Below, one piece after another: positions 42,559 to 51,808 of a stretch of 64,000 bases of DNA; position 1 is the stretch's first letter; every line of letters begins with the position of its first letter. The translations under genes and the position numbers were made by a program. Source of the DNA: Sphingobacteriaceae bacterium DW12 (GTDB taxonomy: Bacteria; Bacteroidota; Bacteroidia; Sphingobacteriales; Sphingobacteriaceae). The DNA is taken from the NCBI GenBank assembly GCA_000783305.1, contig JROE01000002.1, positions 372,001 to 436,000 of the forward strand. The letters are read 5' to 3'. The notes under the pieces were generated by a model. That model ran no database searches, was not told the origin of the DNA, and saw only the letters and a list, made by a program, of their open reading frames with translations.

Positions 42559-44304
42559 ATGCGCATAAAGATTCCTATACTATTGATTATTTTGACATTA
42601 TTCATTTTGCCGAAACGCTCAACTGCTCAAAACACGTATCGAGTAGGTAGTGCCCAACGGAGTATCGACCCTCCTGCGTCGATTTTTTCTGTCTCGTTGG
42701 CAGGCTATGGCGCACCTAGAGAAGGTCGCTTTAGTCTCGAATGGGTTAAGCAAGAGCATCCTGCTCGATACGACCACCTTTTTCGCGCAAAACGAGTCCC
42801 CACTCTTATTAAAACTAAAAAAATACGAGCTTTTGAAATTCAAAACAAAGAAATGATCATAGTAGATGAAGAAGGAGTGGTACGGAAGTCTCCAAAAGGT
42901 AAAAATTTGTTGTGGCAGAAACTAGGATCGACTAATGCGATAATTGACCTCGCCGCGAGTGACACACACCTATACGCCTTGACAAACAAGAACGAGATTT
43001 TGCAGTATCAAGCAGACGGAGAATGGCTAAGAATAGCCATACAGAATGGGCTTACTTATAAACAAGATATCAAACAAATTTCTATTTCCAACAATCTTTT
43101 ATACGGCATTGACGCATCGGGGACAGTTTTTCTAGCTCAACATAGAACTGACAACAACCTCACTGTCCACGCTTTATCTATCAATGATGAAAAAAAAGAA
43201 CATGTTGTCCTAACCGCGCTCGATTTATGCGGATTTGATGACTTTTTTATACGGGAAGTGAAAAAGGACATTGAAAAAAAATATAGTATTCCTGCATCCG
43301 CCATCTTAATCAATGCCTCTCACACGCATTTTGCACCGGTATCTCAGAACTGGACAACTTGGGGGCATCATTGCCAAAAACCAGACAGCACCTATCTATA
43401 TGGCACCGTAAAACCTGCCATTATAGCTTCTATTGGCGCGGCTATTAAATCCGAAGCAAAAGCCAATATCTATTTTGGCAGAGGCACCGCAACAATCGGG
43501 GCAAATAGGAGTTTAAAACAAGATCCGATTCCATATGACAATGAAGTAGACGTTATTAAAGTAGAATATGGAAATAAGTCTAGAAATGACATCTTGTTCA
43601 TGCACGGCTGTCATCCTGTATTTAACAACCAAGGTGAAGAAGGGGTAACAATCAGTGCAAACTATCCAGCTATTGCCCGCAATCTCTTAAACCAAGACCC
43701 TACCATAAACAACAGCATATTTATGCAAGGATGTGCTGGCGATATTAACCCTGTTGACTCAGATCATAGGATTACTGGGAAAAAGCTGGCAAATGCTGTC
43801 CAGCAGATATTGGACAGTAACTTAACACCCATAACCGGTAGTATTCACTATCATATGGACACCATAAATTTTGCAGTAAAGCCATGGCCTATCGAAGACT
43901 TGATTTCTTTTAGACAACAAAACAGCGCTCATGAAGGTGATGTAGCAGCCGAAAAAAATGTGCGCTGGTCAAATCTGATGTTAGAACACTTGCGAAAGGG
44001 TACCATGCCCAAACAAATGCCAGTATATGTACAAACAGTTAATATCGGAAACTGGAAATTGGTCGGGCTGTCAAGAGAAGTGGTTACAGAATATAGCATT
44101 GGCATAAAAAAAATCTGGCCCGGTCAATTGGTAAGTGTCGCAGGATACTCCAATGATGTATCAAGTTACCTGCCTACGCGTAGACATATCCATGCCGGAG
44201 TATACGAAGGAAACGATTCTTTCTTCTGGTATGGCCAACCGAATATTTTTCCGGAAAATGTCTATGAAACCATTATAGAAGCTATTCAAACTAAAAATCG
44301 TTAA
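42559..44304 (+). CDS. Neutral/alkaline ceramidase-like N-terminal domain protein with inserted propeller-like segment
   Basis: A secreted protein of 581 residues (signal ending STAQ). The ceramidase-like fold starts with RVGSAQRSIDPPASIFSVSL. It is interrupted at about residues 95-210 by strands such as IIDLAASDTHLYALTNKNEI and IKQISISNNLLYGIDASGTV, like the repeat blocks of the neighbouring propeller. It resumes at HVVLTALDLCGFDDFFIREV. Zinc-ligand-like motifs NASHTHFAP (His255 and His257) and FMHGCHPVF remain. The family nucleophile segment GDVSPN of true ceramidases reads GDINPV here, so the reaction is probably not ceramide hydrolysis. It acts outside the cytoplasm, 10 bp after MurQ. Confidence 0.78.
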   Translation: MRIKIPILLIILTLFILPKRSTAQNTYRVGSAQRSIDPPASIFSVSLAGYGAPREGRFSLEWVKQEHPARYDHLFRAKRVPTLIKTKKIRAFEIQNKEMIIVDEEGVVRKSPKGKNLLWQKLGSTNAIIDLAASDTHLYALTNKNEILQYQADGEWLRIAIQNGLTYKQDIKQISISNNLLYGIDASGTVFLAQHRTDNNLTVHALSINDEKKEHVVLTALDLCGFDDFFIREVKKDIEKKYSIPASAILINASHTHFAPVSQNWTTWGHHCQKPDSTYLYGTVKPAIIASIGAAIKSEAKANIYFGRGTATIGANRSLKQDPIPYDNEVDVIKVEYGNKSRNDILFMHGCHPVFNNQGEEGVTISANYPAIARNLLNQDPTINNSIFMQGCAGDINPVDSDHRITGKKLANAVQQILDSNLTPITGSIHYHMDTINFAVKPWPIEDLISFRQQNSAHEGDVAAEKNVRWSNLMLEHLRKGTMPKQMPVYVQTVNIGNWKLVGLSREVVTEYSIGIKKIWPGQLVSVAGYSNDVSSYLPTRRHIHAGVYEGNDSFFWYGQPNIFPENVYETIIEAIQTKNR

Positions 44305-45265
44305 ACAAGCTCCTTATCCTATACACAACAACTTATTCAAATTGCCTAGGCAGCTGAATAACCTTCATCCATATCCAGAGGCTTTTGCTTTTTAGATCTC
44401 AAATTTTGTGATCGTATTTCCATCCAGATGGCTGTTGATAATATCAAGCTTTAAAAGGGGATATGGGGAGGGCTATTGCTTATGGCTGCGAGATTATATG
44501 GATCTTATGTTCAAAATGGAAAAAGTTAGCGTTGAGAAAGGAAGTAACCATAGAATGTTTTAATCTGCATACAATTTCGCTTCTTATAAACAATTACATT
44601 ATATAAACTACACTAGTATCTGATTACAAATACTATTTTCTAATAAAGAAAACACATCCGTTTCGATATTACGAATATTGCAATGCCCTTTATGAGCGCT
44701 AGAGTACTTTAAGAATCTCTTCCAAAATATACCCGATTTTAATAAACACATTGATTGAATTAGAGTCATTGGCATAAAAAATCAATATGCACGAAAAGAG
44801 CAGAACAACATATACAACATTCTTAAATTAAACACATTATAATAAATCATAAACATTAAATATGCCTATACGCACCTGATTTACCAAGTCATTTTTCAAT
44901 GAAAAGTCCAACCCCAATTTTTTCTTCCGCTAAGATACATCTAATGGCTGCCCCCTCTATTCTAATCAACTAGGAATACTGTGCTGTTGTCTCTGCTAAT
45001 ATCTCTTTTACAAAAGTCATATACTAAATTTTCATTCAGAATCATCATACAGCTATAGAGCACATAAATAACGGTAATCACCAATATTACAATTGAATAT
45101 ATATAAATAATCTAAACCACAGGGTATTCCACATTGTACCCCCCCCTGTAGCTAAATCCTATTATCACAGGATAGTACAGGATACCTCCCCTCTAAAGAA
45201 GATGTATATTTAATATCCTGACTCTAACGAGAGTAACGACACGTTGTATAGGATATAAACAAATT
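44305..45265. other. 960-bp gene-free region before the cytochrome/DUF1501 pair
   Basis: No convincing gene. A short coding-like stretch (GYGEGYCLWLRDYMDLMFKM) around 44455-44540 lacks a start and matches nothing I know. Close to 45266 there is a C8 tract (about 45139-45146), a direct repeat ACAGGATA at 45167-45174 and 45177-45184 spaced one helical turn, and further AGGATA copies nearby, including GTATAGGATATAAAC just before the start. These may be regulatory. No terminator for the upstream operon was found. Confidence 0.4.
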
Positions 45266-47758
45266 ATGAGCAAACTCAAGGTTAATTTATCAAAGGGCTT
45301 AGTTTTACTTTTGATTTTTACATCTATTTTCTTCTTAACGACATTGGGTGTTGAAGAGGCTTCATCCACGAGCAGTGCTACGGAAACTGAAGTCTTTTGG
45401 CTATGGAAATTTATGGGTCGTCTGCACCCCCTTATTGTTCATTTTCCAGTATCTCTCATCGTGATTGCAGGATTCATGGAATTACTAAGTTTAAAAAAAT
45501 ACAACTCTAACCTTCGTGCCGGCATACATGTACTTTTAGTAGTCGGTACTGTCAGCGCTATATTATCTGTCATATTCGGGTGGCTACTCGCTAATCTAGA
45601 AAACTATTCCGGTGATATATTGGCACTTCATCAATGGATGGGAATCGGAACGGCTATACTCAGCTGCCTAATCCTATTCCTCATAAATACCATACAAAAA
45701 AAACCAAAGCGAGGCGTCATCATAGTCTATCGGGCAGTGCTGTTGATTACTATACTCGGTATCACCATAACCGGACATCTAGGCGCATCCATAACCCATG
45801 GAGCAGACTTCCTAAGCAGTGTCACACCTTGGGCAACGAGCACTGAAGATAATGCACCTACAGGTATCAACGATATCGATGTAGCTTCTTTTGCCAAGAA
45901 TGTAGATAGTCTAACAGTAGAGGAACAAGTGAGGCTAAACATTGGTGTTCGTACCATTTTGGCACATAATTGCTATAAATGCCATAGCGCCGACAAGATC
46001 GAAGGAGAATTACGTCTGGATAATAAAGAAATGCTATTTAAAGGTGGCGAGTCAGGTCCTATAGTCATACCTGGTAACCTACAAAGCAGTGAACTATTCA
46101 GACGTATATCGCTCCCTGTTGATCATAAGGATGCTATGCCTGGCAAAGGTAAATCGCTGTCGAAAAAAGACATAGATCTACTCGCCTTTTGGATAAATAA
46201 AGGTGCTCCTTGGCCTGATCAAGCCGCAGCTGGAATATTCCCTAAAGCAGCCTTGGAGCCAAGAAAGCCCAAAATACCTGCTACAACAGACGAGCTGCAC
46301 AATCCAATTGACCTCTTTGCAAACGAATATTTCAAAGAAAACAAAATCGACTGGAAAAACACAGTAGATGATCGCACCTACCTGCGTCGGGCCTATTTAG
46401 ACATTGTAGGTTTGCTACCAACACCTGAAAAAATTGATGCATTCGTAAAAGATACCCGAATAGATAAGAGGACCCTCCTAGTTGATGAGCTTCTCAATGA
46501 AGACAAACAGTATGCTGCTCATTGGCTTACGTTTTGGAATGATTTGCTTCGTAACGATTACACTGGTACGGGTTACATTACGAATGGACGCTTTTCTATA
46601 TCCGACTGGCTCTACAAATCATTAGCGGCCAATAAGCCTTACAAACAAATGGTACAAGAACTATTGAATCCAACCGAAGCTTCCAAAGGTTTTGTGGAGG
46701 GAATACAATGGCGTGGCGATATCAACTCAAGTCAGACGGTACCGATGCAGGCCGCACAGAATGTATCACAGGCCTTATTAGGGTTGAACCTGAAATGCGC
46801 TTCATGCCATGATAGTTTTATCAGTGATTGGAAACTCGATGACGCCTACTCTTTTGCCAATGTTTTTTCAGAGGAATCTCTGGAAGTAAACCGATGCGAT
46901 GTCCCTACGGGCAAGTTTGTAGACCCAAAGTTATTATGGGAAGAATTGGGCACCATTTCCAAAAAAGCGTCAAAAAAGGAAAAAGCAGAGGAAATGGCGA
47001 AAACGCTTACGAAAGATGAAAACGGACGTCTGTATCGCACGATTGTCAATAGAATATGGGCACAGTTAATGGGTCGAGGTATAGTAGCACCGACGGACGA
47101 GATGGACAATAAACCTTGGAGCCAAGATTTATTGGATTGGCTTGCGGTAGATTTTGTAGAGAACGGCTACGATATGAAGAAATTAATCAAACTGGTCGTT
47201 AGTTCAAAAGTGTATCAGCTACCTGCTGTAACCATAGATGACGTAGCAAAAATAAATGCAGCAGATTATCAATTTACAGGGATACTCCGTCGTAAAATGA
47301 CAGCCGAGCAGTTTGCCGATGCCGTAAGTAGTGCTATATCACCAATGTATACGCTCGACAGACTGAAGTATACTCCCTCGGCAGAAACTCACCATCTTAG
47401 CTACGCACGTGCTTCTCTTGTCGAAAATGACGATTTTCTCTCGGCAATGGGCAGACCAAGTCGAGATAATGTAGTTAGCGTTCGAGAAAATCAATCGAAT
47501 CTTTTGCAAGCAATGGAGCTGACAAATGGCATAAAGCTGAATGAAACCCTGCAAAAAGGAGCACGAAGCTGGTTGAAACAATACAGCAATAGCGAACAAA
47601 TCATCTCGAATGTCTACCTGCGTACCCTAGGCCGTCAACCTAGCCAGAAAGAACTCCAAATTGCTAAAAAAATGTTTGGTACCCATCCTGAAGAAAGCAC
47701 TGTGCAGGACTTTCTGTGGGCAGTGATACTATTACCGGAGTTCCAACTCATTAATTGA
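45266..47758 (+). CDS. Membrane-anchored cytochrome c / DUF1549 / DUF1553 protein (planctomycete type)
   Basis: The 830-residue protein starts with a membrane module of several helices (PLIVHFPVSLIVIAGFMELL, DUF2231-like) up to about residue 170. A c-type haem motif CYKCH (residues 236-240) in a PSCyt1 domain follows, with AMPGKGKSLSKKDIDLLAFW. DUF1549 comes next (YLRRAYLDIVGLLPTPEKID) with a second CASCH (511-515), then DUF1553 (RTIVNRIWAQLMGRGIVAPT, YQFTGILRRKMTAEQFADAV). The family occurs mostly in Planctomycetes and some Bacteroidota. It is believed to act in periplasmic redox chemistry on glycans, but its reaction is not established. The next gene overlaps or starts 23 bp later. Confidence 0.88.
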   Translation: MSKLKVNLSKGLVLLLIFTSIFFLTTLGVEEASSTSSATETEVFWLWKFMGRLHPLIVHFPVSLIVIAGFMELLSLKKYNSNLRAGIHVLLVVGTVSAILSVIFGWLLANLENYSGDILALHQWMGIGTAILSCLILFLINTIQKKPKRGVIIVYRAVLLITILGITITGHLGASITHGADFLSSVTPWATSTEDNAPTGINDIDVASFAKNVDSLTVEEQVRLNIGVRTILAHNCYKCHSADKIEGELRLDNKEMLFKGGESGPIVIPGNLQSSELFRRISLPVDHKDAMPGKGKSLSKKDIDLLAFWINKGAPWPDQAAAGIFPKAALEPRKPKIPATTDELHNPIDLFANEYFKENKIDWKNTVDDRTYLRRAYLDIVGLLPTPEKIDAFVKDTRIDKRTLLVDELLNEDKQYAAHWLTFWNDLLRNDYTGTGYITNGRFSISDWLYKSLAANKPYKQMVQELLNPTEASKGFVEGIQWRGDINSSQTVPMQAAQNVSQALLGLNLKCASCHDSFISDWKLDDAYSFANVFSEESLEVNRCDVPTGKFVDPKLLWEELGTISKKASKKEKAEEMAKTLTKDENGRLYRTIVNRIWAQLMGRGIVAPTDEMDNKPWSQDLLDWLAVDFVENGYDMKKLIKLVVSSKVYQLPAVTIDDVAKINAADYQFTGILRRKMTAEQFADAVSSAISPMYTLDRLKYTPSAETHHLSYARASLVENDDFLSAMGRPSRDNVVSVRENQSNLLQAMELTNGIKLNETLQKGARSWLKQYSNSEQIISNVYLRTLGRQPSQKELQIAKKMFGTHPEESTVQDFLWAVILLPEFQLIN

Positions 47759-47781
47759 TATTTAGCCAAAAAGAACTAAAA

Positions 47782-49206
47782 ATGAAAAACAAGTGGAATA
47801 GAAGAGATTTTTTAAAAACAGCCAGTACTGCTACTATGGGTGCTTTTGCAGCAGGTGCTCCACTTTCGGGATTGCTGTCGTCATGTCATTCTACCAAACC
47901 ACGGAGCAGTGCCGATACCGTTATTTTACTGTGGATGGCGGGCGGTATGGCCCATACAGATACATTCGACCCTAAAGCATATACGCCGTTCAAAAAGGGT
48001 ATGGATTCTAACGGTGTACTGAGTACGTTCAAAGCCGTTCCTACGATTTTAGATGGCATCAATTTTTCAGAGGGATTAGAGTCCATCGGTCAGGTCATGG
48101 ACAGAGGCACATTAATTCGATCCTATATGGCCGCCGATTTGGGACATATCCTCCATGCTAGGCATCAATATCATTGGCACACGTGCTACGAGCCACCACA
48201 AACAGTAGCAGCTCCACATATAGGGTCTTGGATAGCGCACGAATTGGGGCCTAAAAACCCGGTAATACCTGCTTTCATCAACATAGGCCAGCGATTGACT
48301 CTTGGCGAAGGTGAAGAGCTAAAAGCATTTCATACAGCTGGCTTTTTAGGAAGTGAGTTTGGTCCGTTTATGATCGCTGATCCAACTGCGGGCCTAGATG
48401 CTGTCAAACCGCCGGCAGGTATGTCTTTCGAACGCTTCGAACGTCGCAACCAATTATACAATGACCTCATCAGTGGAAGCGCTTTTGGAGAATTTGGAAG
48501 TGACTATCAGAAAGAATCTTTACGTAGATCAATGGAACAATCCTATATGCTGCTAAAATCCCCCGAAGCGAAAGCTTTTGACCTACATAGCGAGCCAAAG
48601 GAAAGCTACGACAACTACAACACAGGGAAATTCGGATTGGGTTGCTTAATGGCCAAGCGACTAACACAACAGGGTGCACGTTTTATCTCGGTAACTACCG
48701 AATACGTACCATTTGAAGGTTGGGATACACACGAAAATGGACACACACGGGCCGCCGAAATGAAAAAACAAATTGATAGACCAATAGCACAGCTTATAAA
48801 AGATTTAGAACAGTCTGGTCATCTGGATCGTACATTGATAATTGTAGCGAGCGAGTTCAGTAGAGACATGATGTTAGAAGGTAGGCCTGGAGCCGAGGTC
48901 TTGGAACAAGTACAACAACCCGATATTATAACCGATATCAAACACTATGGGATGCACCGACATTTCACGGATGGCTGCTCTATTTTGATGTTTGGGGGCG
49001 GTATCAAAAAGGGCTATGCATACGGAAAGACTGCTGACGAACGTCCTTGCAAAACAATAGAAAAACCCATACGGATAGAACAAATACATCAAACAATATA
49101 TCACGCCTTGGGAATAAATCAGGAAGCTCACGCCATCATTGAGGGGCGACCGTTTTACACAACACCAGATGGGGTGCACAAAGCTGAATTGGACTTACTT
49201 GGTTAA
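47782..49206 (+). CDS. DUF1501 protein with Tat signal
   Basis: I start at MKNKWNRRDFLKTASTATMG, a twin-arginine signal (RRDFLKT), rather than at 47755. The mature domain has an alkaline-phosphatase/sulfatase-like fold typical of DUF1501: TVILLWMAGGMAHTDTFDPK, GHILHARHQYHWHTCYEPPQ, WDTHENGHTRAAEMKKQI and TLIIVASEFSRDM, with His and Asp residues suited to metal binding. It is always paired with DUF1549/DUF1553 cytochromes, as here. Export in folded form suggests a cofactor or metal. Its reaction is unknown. At 474 residues it is the usual length. Confidence 0.9.
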   Translation: MKNKWNRRDFLKTASTATMGAFAAGAPLSGLLSSCHSTKPRSSADTVILLWMAGGMAHTDTFDPKAYTPFKKGMDSNGVLSTFKAVPTILDGINFSEGLESIGQVMDRGTLIRSYMAADLGHILHARHQYHWHTCYEPPQTVAAPHIGSWIAHELGPKNPVIPAFINIGQRLTLGEGEELKAFHTAGFLGSEFGPFMIADPTAGLDAVKPPAGMSFERFERRNQLYNDLISGSAFGEFGSDYQKESLRRSMEQSYMLLKSPEAKAFDLHSEPKESYDNYNTGKFGLGCLMAKRLTQQGARFISVTTEYVPFEGWDTHENGHTRAAEMKKQIDRPIAQLIKDLEQSGHLDRTLIIVASEFSRDMMLEGRPGAEVLEQVQQPDIITDIKHYGMHRHFTDGCSILMFGGGIKKGYAYGKTADERPCKTIEKPIRIEQIHQTIYHALGINQEAHAIIEGRPFYTTPDGVHKAELDLLG

Positions 49207-49304
49207 CAAATGAGCAAATTGTTTCAGAACGTCACCTATTGACTATGACAGTCACATAACAACAAATATGAAAGAATACTATCAAGAAAAATTAGCAGAA
49301 ACAC

Positions 49305-49679
49305 CTACTTTTTCATCTTCACGGTTCCCCTCCTGTACAAATCCAAGGCCTGTTGCAATATACTTTCAATAGTTTGAAGAGGGAGGTCTGTATAAGGATT
49401 AACCCTAAAAATCTTCATTCTGGACCGCCCTCCTATTTCAAGATGTGGGTGATCGAGAAGCTTTCCCTCAACCATAAGAATGTAGGGTTCATCAGTCTTT
49501 TTTTCGGTCCATAAATAGCAAAATATATTATTTTTAAAACAAAAGCAAGGCATTCCCCATTTCAATGTTTCGGTAATTTCCGGATTTTGTGCAAGAATAA
49601 TGTGTCGCAAAGCTAACAAGCAACTCTTACTAGGTTCTCCTTTAGTCAAATAATAACTATATGGTGTGTCTGACGTCAA
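49305..49679 (-). CDS. DUF1801 (YdhG-like) domain protein
   Basis: The 124-residue cytoplasmic protein contains LLALRHIILAQNPEITETLK followed by WGMPCFCFKNNIFCYLWTEK, the conserved WGMPxF core of DUF1801, then PYILMVEGKLLDHPHLEIGG. RSRMKIFRVNPYTDLP completes the fold. The family is often a single-domain frataxin-like/iron-related protein, but function is not settled. It converges on the DUF1501 gene with a gap of 98 bp and is a lone gene. Confidence 0.82.
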   Translation of the reverse strand: MTSDTPYSYYLTKGEPSKSCLLALRHIILAQNPEITETLKWGMPCFCFKNNIFCYLWTEKKTDEPYILMVEGKLLDHPHLEIGGRSRMKIFRVNPYTDLPLQTIESILQQALDLYRRGTVKMKK

Positions 49680-49823
49680 GATGTTCTAGTTTTACAGATA
49701 ATACACGATGTAGAGTGAGTATTCATTCTAATCTCTAGAAATATAAACCCATCACTACCAAATTACAAAATATAGCAAAACTATTTTCTAGAATTATTTA
49801 CTAATTTTCATTGCTAGTATTAC

Positions 49824-49861
49824 AAAAGCCCAAATCACGAACGATCGTGATTTGGGCTTTT
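49824..49861 (-). terminator. Strong hairpin terminator of the second SusCD operon
   Basis: A perfect 17-bp stem joins AAAAGCCCAAATCACGA (49824-49840) and TCGTGATTTGGGCTTTT (49845-49861) around an ACGA loop. It is A-rich on one side and T-rich on the other, so it can work in both directions. It lies 80 bp past the end of the DUF4998 gene, the last gene of the operon read leftward from 58218. Confidence 0.88.
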
Positions 49862-49940
49862 ACTATCTTGACAAGACACAGTCCCTGTTTCCGAGCACCA
49901 TTAATACAACAGGTCCTGTCCTCGCCTCCTTTAGATCTTC

Positions 49941-51614
49941 TTATTTTGAGAACCTAAAATTAGAAAAATAATAAACAATATCTGCCGGTGGGCTAAATGT
50001 CAATGAGGGTTCACCACCAACATTGATAACAAAAACCCGAGTATGCTTATCAGCCATTGTCGATAAATCAATCGTAATGTCCTTCCACTTCTCCAAGTCA
50101 GCATCTGGAATCTTATATGCATTTTTGTCTGTATTCCACAATTCTTGCCCAAAAGAACTTTCAGATGTAAAAGCCCACATATAATTCATAAAACGAGGCC
50201 ACAAGCCTTGATAAGGACTGTAGATACCTTGGAAATTAGATTTAGCAGGCGCGTAAACTTTGAATTTGAGATATCTATATTCAGCAATATTAAAGCGGTA
50301 TTCCTTTGGAAGTGAAAAAACAAACGATGCACTTCGTCCCTTTAAAGTCGTTTTGATAGGATTGACAATATCAGTTCCAGTAGGGTAAGTCGTGGCTGGA
50401 TTGACAACGTCCATTGCCCAACCTGTAGCATCCTGAACCTTACCATCCAGGAAGAAATTCATAGGAATCAAGGACTCGCTCGGCATCGTCACCCACTCTA
50501 CAATATTCTTTCCATCGTATCGTTTCAATAAATGATCAATACCTAAGGAATTAGGGACATATTTAATCTTTTTGATAAGCCCCAAATCCAGCAAATCCAT
50601 CATAGTCTGCGCGTTGGCATCCGAAATCTGAGATACATGCCGTATAAATGGCAGGTAACTTCCCCCTCCAATCGTCGTCACTATTCCATTTCTATTATAG
50701 TTTAAAGTCTTCAGGTTAAACAAAGTCCCGCCCGTCAAATCCAGTTCCTCAATATTGCCAAAATAGAATAAATCTTGTAAAGTATTGGTATGTACCGGAA
50801 AGGTCAACTTTTTGAAATTCGATACGCCGTCCGAAGTGAAGGTTGTCACACCATTGGCCGCTAAGATATCCCTTTCAGCCGGGTTGAATGCGGTTGCACT
50901 CGTTGGCATATTGATATTTAAGGATTGGACAAATACGATTGAATCCAGAATCTCCTTCCCACTTACTTTTGGTCGCACATTGTACGACAATTTAAGTGTA
51001 AAAGGCTCTCCTGCATTTAAGTTTGCCGCAAATATCCGGGGACTAGCACTCCTTGTCCCAGTAATCTTTTTGTCGTCTTTATCCAAATATTCAAAATCAA
51101 GACTCTTATAAGTGAGCAATATAGACGACAATGCGCTCGTCCAATCCACTACAATGGCATTCGGAGATGTCAGAATCCGTGGCGAAGCAATAACTAAATT
51201 TTTAACGTCGCTAGCTGTATACGGGATTACTGCTATCTGCTGGGCAACAGACTTGTTTTCATATTCATCCTCGGTATACACTTTTATTCTATACAGCTTA
51301 GACTGCTTAAGCCCCGTAATATTCACCCATGAGACCAATGAATCGATGACAATTTTTTGATCATCGTATTCAATAACAGTCTTAGTTGATTTACCCATAT
51401 TAATCTGAGCAGAAGGAATACGTCCCGCCTTCATCAGATCGAGCTCCACGCGCTCATAGCCTATTTTACTGACAATCGTATCATATTTGGCTGGATATAT
51501 GACCTCCTCTGCATATGGCTCAATATTGTCATACATTCCTTTGCAAGCAAAGGTGCAGACAATAGCAGCAAGCAGAAATGAAAAGCCGCTGATTTTTCTA
51601 ATCCTTTTTTTCAT
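49941..51614 (-). CDS. DUF4998 surface lipoprotein
   Basis: A lipobox (AIVCTFACKGM) begins a 557-residue lipoprotein. Residues about 35-210 form DUF4998 (Ig-like strands EEVIYPAKYDTIVSKIGYER, SWVNITGLKQSKLYRIKVYT). A middle segment with LDLTGGTLFNLKTLNYNR and the C-terminal jelly-roll-like part (FRFNIAEYRYLKFKVYAPAK-type strands, VFVINVGGEPSLTFSPPADI) probably bind ligand. Such proteins are SusE/SusF-like accessory glycan binders, and they travel with DUF5000 lipoproteins as here. It is the last gene of the operon, 194 bp after its neighbour. Confidence 0.78.
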   Translation of the reverse strand: MKKRIRKISGFSFLLAAIVCTFACKGMYDNIEPYAEEVIYPAKYDTIVSKIGYERVELDLMKAGRIPSAQINMGKSTKTVIEYDDQKIVIDSLVSWVNITGLKQSKLYRIKVYTEDEYENKSVAQQIAVIPYTASDVKNLVIASPRILTSPNAIVVDWTSALSSILLTYKSLDFEYLDKDDKKITGTRSASPRIFAANLNAGEPFTLKLSYNVRPKVSGKEILDSIVFVQSLNINMPTSATAFNPAERDILAANGVTTFTSDGVSNFKKLTFPVHTNTLQDLFYFGNIEELDLTGGTLFNLKTLNYNRNGIVTTIGGGSYLPFIRHVSQISDANAQTMMDLLDLGLIKKIKYVPNSLGIDHLLKRYDGKNIVEWVTMPSESLIPMNFFLDGKVQDATGWAMDVVNPATTYPTGTDIVNPIKTTLKGRSASFVFSLPKEYRFNIAEYRYLKFKVYAPAKSNFQGIYSPYQGLWPRFMNYMWAFTSESSFGQELWNTDKNAYKIPDADLEKWKDITIDLSTMADKHTRVFVINVGGEPSLTFSPPADIVYYFSNFRFSK

Positions 51615-51808
51615 CTTTTATTTTATTTATGAGTGCATGATTATTGACGAATATTTAGTCTTGATAATATCATTAATCTTATTACACTCGGTTCAATCGT
51701 ATAAATGAACTTTCTTTAACTCCGTATTTTATTGATGATAATAAGGTTTGTAAACAGTATTGAAATTATGTATTAAACTTATTTACATCTTATTTACATC
51801 CAGAATGG

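Noticed and set aside
42559..44304. Genuine ceramidase
   Set aside because: The nucleophile motif GDVSPN is replaced by GDINPV and a large insertion breaks the fold, so only the fold name is kept.
45634..45846. A 70-codon frame within the cytochrome gene
   Set aside because: It overlaps the real frame, has no family match and its composition is that of a shadow frame.
49267..49368. A short plus-strand frame MKEYYQEKLAETPTFSSS
   Set aside because: It runs antisense over the DUF1801 3' end and ends within 34 codons without family features.
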